This document shows, piece after piece, positions 13,310 through 14,090 of a DNA stretch of 14,090 nt. Origin of the DNA: Flavobacteriaceae bacterium (GTDB lineage: Bacteria > Bacteroidota > Bacteroidia > Flavobacteriales > Flavobacteriaceae); assembly GCA_014763515.1 (NCBI GenBank), contig JACXVH010000021.1, forward strand, positions 1-14,090, given 5' to 3'. Both the position numbers and the translations under genes were made by a program. How positions within the stretch are numbered: the stretch's first letter is position 1; each line of letters opens with the position of its first letter. The notes beneath the pieces were generated by a model. That model did no database searches. It was not told the origin of the DNA and saw only the letters and a list, made by a program, of their open reading frames with translations.

Positions 13310-14090
13310 ATGAGACACCTGATACGAACCGATGATTTTACGACCGATGAGGTCAAAACGATTTTAGCGACCGCAAAGAGCTATAGTGACGGGCGTTTTG
13401 ATCGGATCCTCCAAGACAAGATCATCATCACTCTCTTTTTTGAGAACTCCACGCGAACCCGCAGCTCTTTTGAGATCGCGGCAAAGCGTCTGGGCGCTGA
13501 GATGGTGCATCTGGACGTGTCGAAAAGTTCGACCAAAAAGGGTGAGACGCTTGTCGATACGGCGATGAATCTTGACGCGATGGGGCCGCACGCCATTATA
13601 GTGCGCCACGAGAACGCCGGGGTGCCAAAGATCCTCTCGAATCATACGCGCGCCTCGATCATCAATGCGGGTGATGGCGCTCACGCACACCCAACTCAAG
13701 CGCTGCTTGATCTCTACACCCTCACTGAACACTTCGGCGACGTAAAGGGCAAAAAGATCGCAATAGTGGGCGATATCAAGAACTCGCGCGTTGCCAACTC
13801 CAATATGGAGCTGCTTACCCGTTTTGGGGCGGAAGTGGTTCTTGTCGGGCCGCCGCAGTTTTTGCCAAAAACGCCGCTCTATACCACTAATAATATCCGT
13901 GATGTTATCGATAGTGTCGATGCCATCATGTCGCTTCGCACCCAAACCGAGCGCCACTCTTCGCAAAACTACGCTTCGCTTAAAGACTACGCGAGTGATT
14001 TTTGCATCACGACCGAGGTGCTTGGAGATAGAGACGTAATACTGCTTCACCCGGGACCCGTTCACAGAAATATCGATATCTGCGATGCCC
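13310..14090 (+). CDS. pyrB: Aspartate carbamoyltransferase catalytic chain, 3' end beyond the window
   Basis: The enzyme catalyses the first committed step of pyrimidine synthesis: carbamoyl phosphate plus aspartate gives N-carbamoyl-aspartate, in the cytoplasm. 260 residues are present of a usual ~290-310, with no stop before the window edge. Key motifs are the carbamoyl-phosphate loop 'ENSTRTRSSFE' (45-55), the 80s-type loop 'SKSSTKKGET' (71-80), 'HPTQALLDLYT' (127-137), 'GDIKNSRVANSN', 'SLRTQTER' and 'HPGPVHRNID' (247-256). ATG 13310 begins MRHLIRTDDF, the expected N-terminus, with AAGAAG upstream. GC is about half and codons favour G/C at the third base, unlike everything before 13,200. 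The protein resembles Campylobacterota (Sulfurimonas-like) PyrB from memory of the family. Confidence 0.93.
   Translation, partial: MRHLIRTDDFTTDEVKTILATAKSYSDGRFDRILQDKIIITLFFENSTRTRSSFEIAAKRLGAEMVHLDVSKSSTKKGETLVDTAMNLDAMGPHAIIVRHENAGVPKILSNHTRASIINAGDGAHAHPTQALLDLYTLTEHFGDVKGKKIAIVGDIKNSRVANSNMELLTRFGAEVVLVGPPQFLPKTPLYTTNNIRDVIDSVDAIMSLRTQTERHSSQNYASLKDYASDFCITTEVLGDRDVILLHPGPVHRNIDICDA

Noticed and set aside
13364..14065. Long open frame of 233 codons on the - strand, plus short frames on both strands in the same region
   Set aside because: They are antisense or out-of-frame shadows of pyrB, whose + frame carries all the conserved ATCase motifs. The translated - strand frame resembles no protein family.
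1..14090. CRISPR arrays, tRNA/rRNA genes, riboswitches, complete insertion sequences
   Set aside because: No regularly spaced repeats, cloverleaf-like segments, rRNA-like stretches, conserved riboswitch cores or paired terminal repeats with a transposase were seen.

Overview
Positions 1 to about 13,200 look like the genome of a marine-type Flavobacteriaceae (Bacteroidota). Base composition is about one-third GC by eye. Several promoters carry the Bacteroidota -7 element TAnnTTTG, start codons lack good Shine-Dalgarno sequences, and signal peptides end in the typical '...AQ'. Two Crp/Fnr-like regulators have the Bacteroidota C-terminal pattern RVPQYxxASYLGVxPE. The last ~780 bases are different: roughly half GC, with GC-rich third codon positions. 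They encode most of an aspartate carbamoyltransferase (PyrB) that reads like a Campylobacterota (Sulfurimonas/Sulfurovum-like) protein. The change falls inside the intergenic stretch 13143-13309 and is either an assembly chimera or a real transfer boundary.

Layout. 2-79: C-terminal end of an unrecognised gene. 146-736 (+): Crp/Fnr-family regulator. 814-3681 (+): tight five-gene cluster encoding a small outer-membrane beta-barrel-like protein, a DoxX membrane protein, a YdcZ/DUF606 membrane protein, a GNAT acetyltransferase and an NfsB-like nitroreductase. 3752-4942 (+): Fsr-like MFS exporter. 5002-5577 (+): second Crp/Fnr-like regulator, convergent with the next block. 12309-5585 (-): six-gene cluster in transcription order: a 5-carboxymethyl-2-hydroxymuconate isomerase-like protein, an ABC ATPase, a 1056-residue ABC permease fused to an M1-type metallopeptidase domain, a secreted alpha/beta hydrolase, a secreted SnoaL/NTF2-like protein and a short-chain dehydrogenase. 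13142-12420 (-): DUF4386 membrane protein. 13310-end (+): pyrB, cut by the window edge.

Regulatory picture. The + cluster and the - ABC/peptidase cluster share a near-identical promoter: the dyad CTTAAG-ATA(C/G)-CTTAAG, exactly 21 bases, then a perfect TAnnTTTG -7 element. The dyad has the 5-4-5 geometry of Fnr sites and sits near -41.5, the class II activation position. The DUF4386 promoter has a related dyad, TTAAC-TTAA-GTCAA, at exactly the same offset. The simplest reading is a small local regulon, plausibly controlled by the Crp/Fnr-like protein at 146-736. It would link detoxification/redox genes (nitroreductase, DoxX, acetyltransferase) with an envelope ABC-peptidase system. The sequence shows the sites and spacing; the regulator assignment is inference.

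No rRNA, tRNA, CRISPR array or complete insertion sequence was seen. No gene-free stretch exceeds 300 bases; the longest are 80-145, 12310-12419 and 13143-13309.
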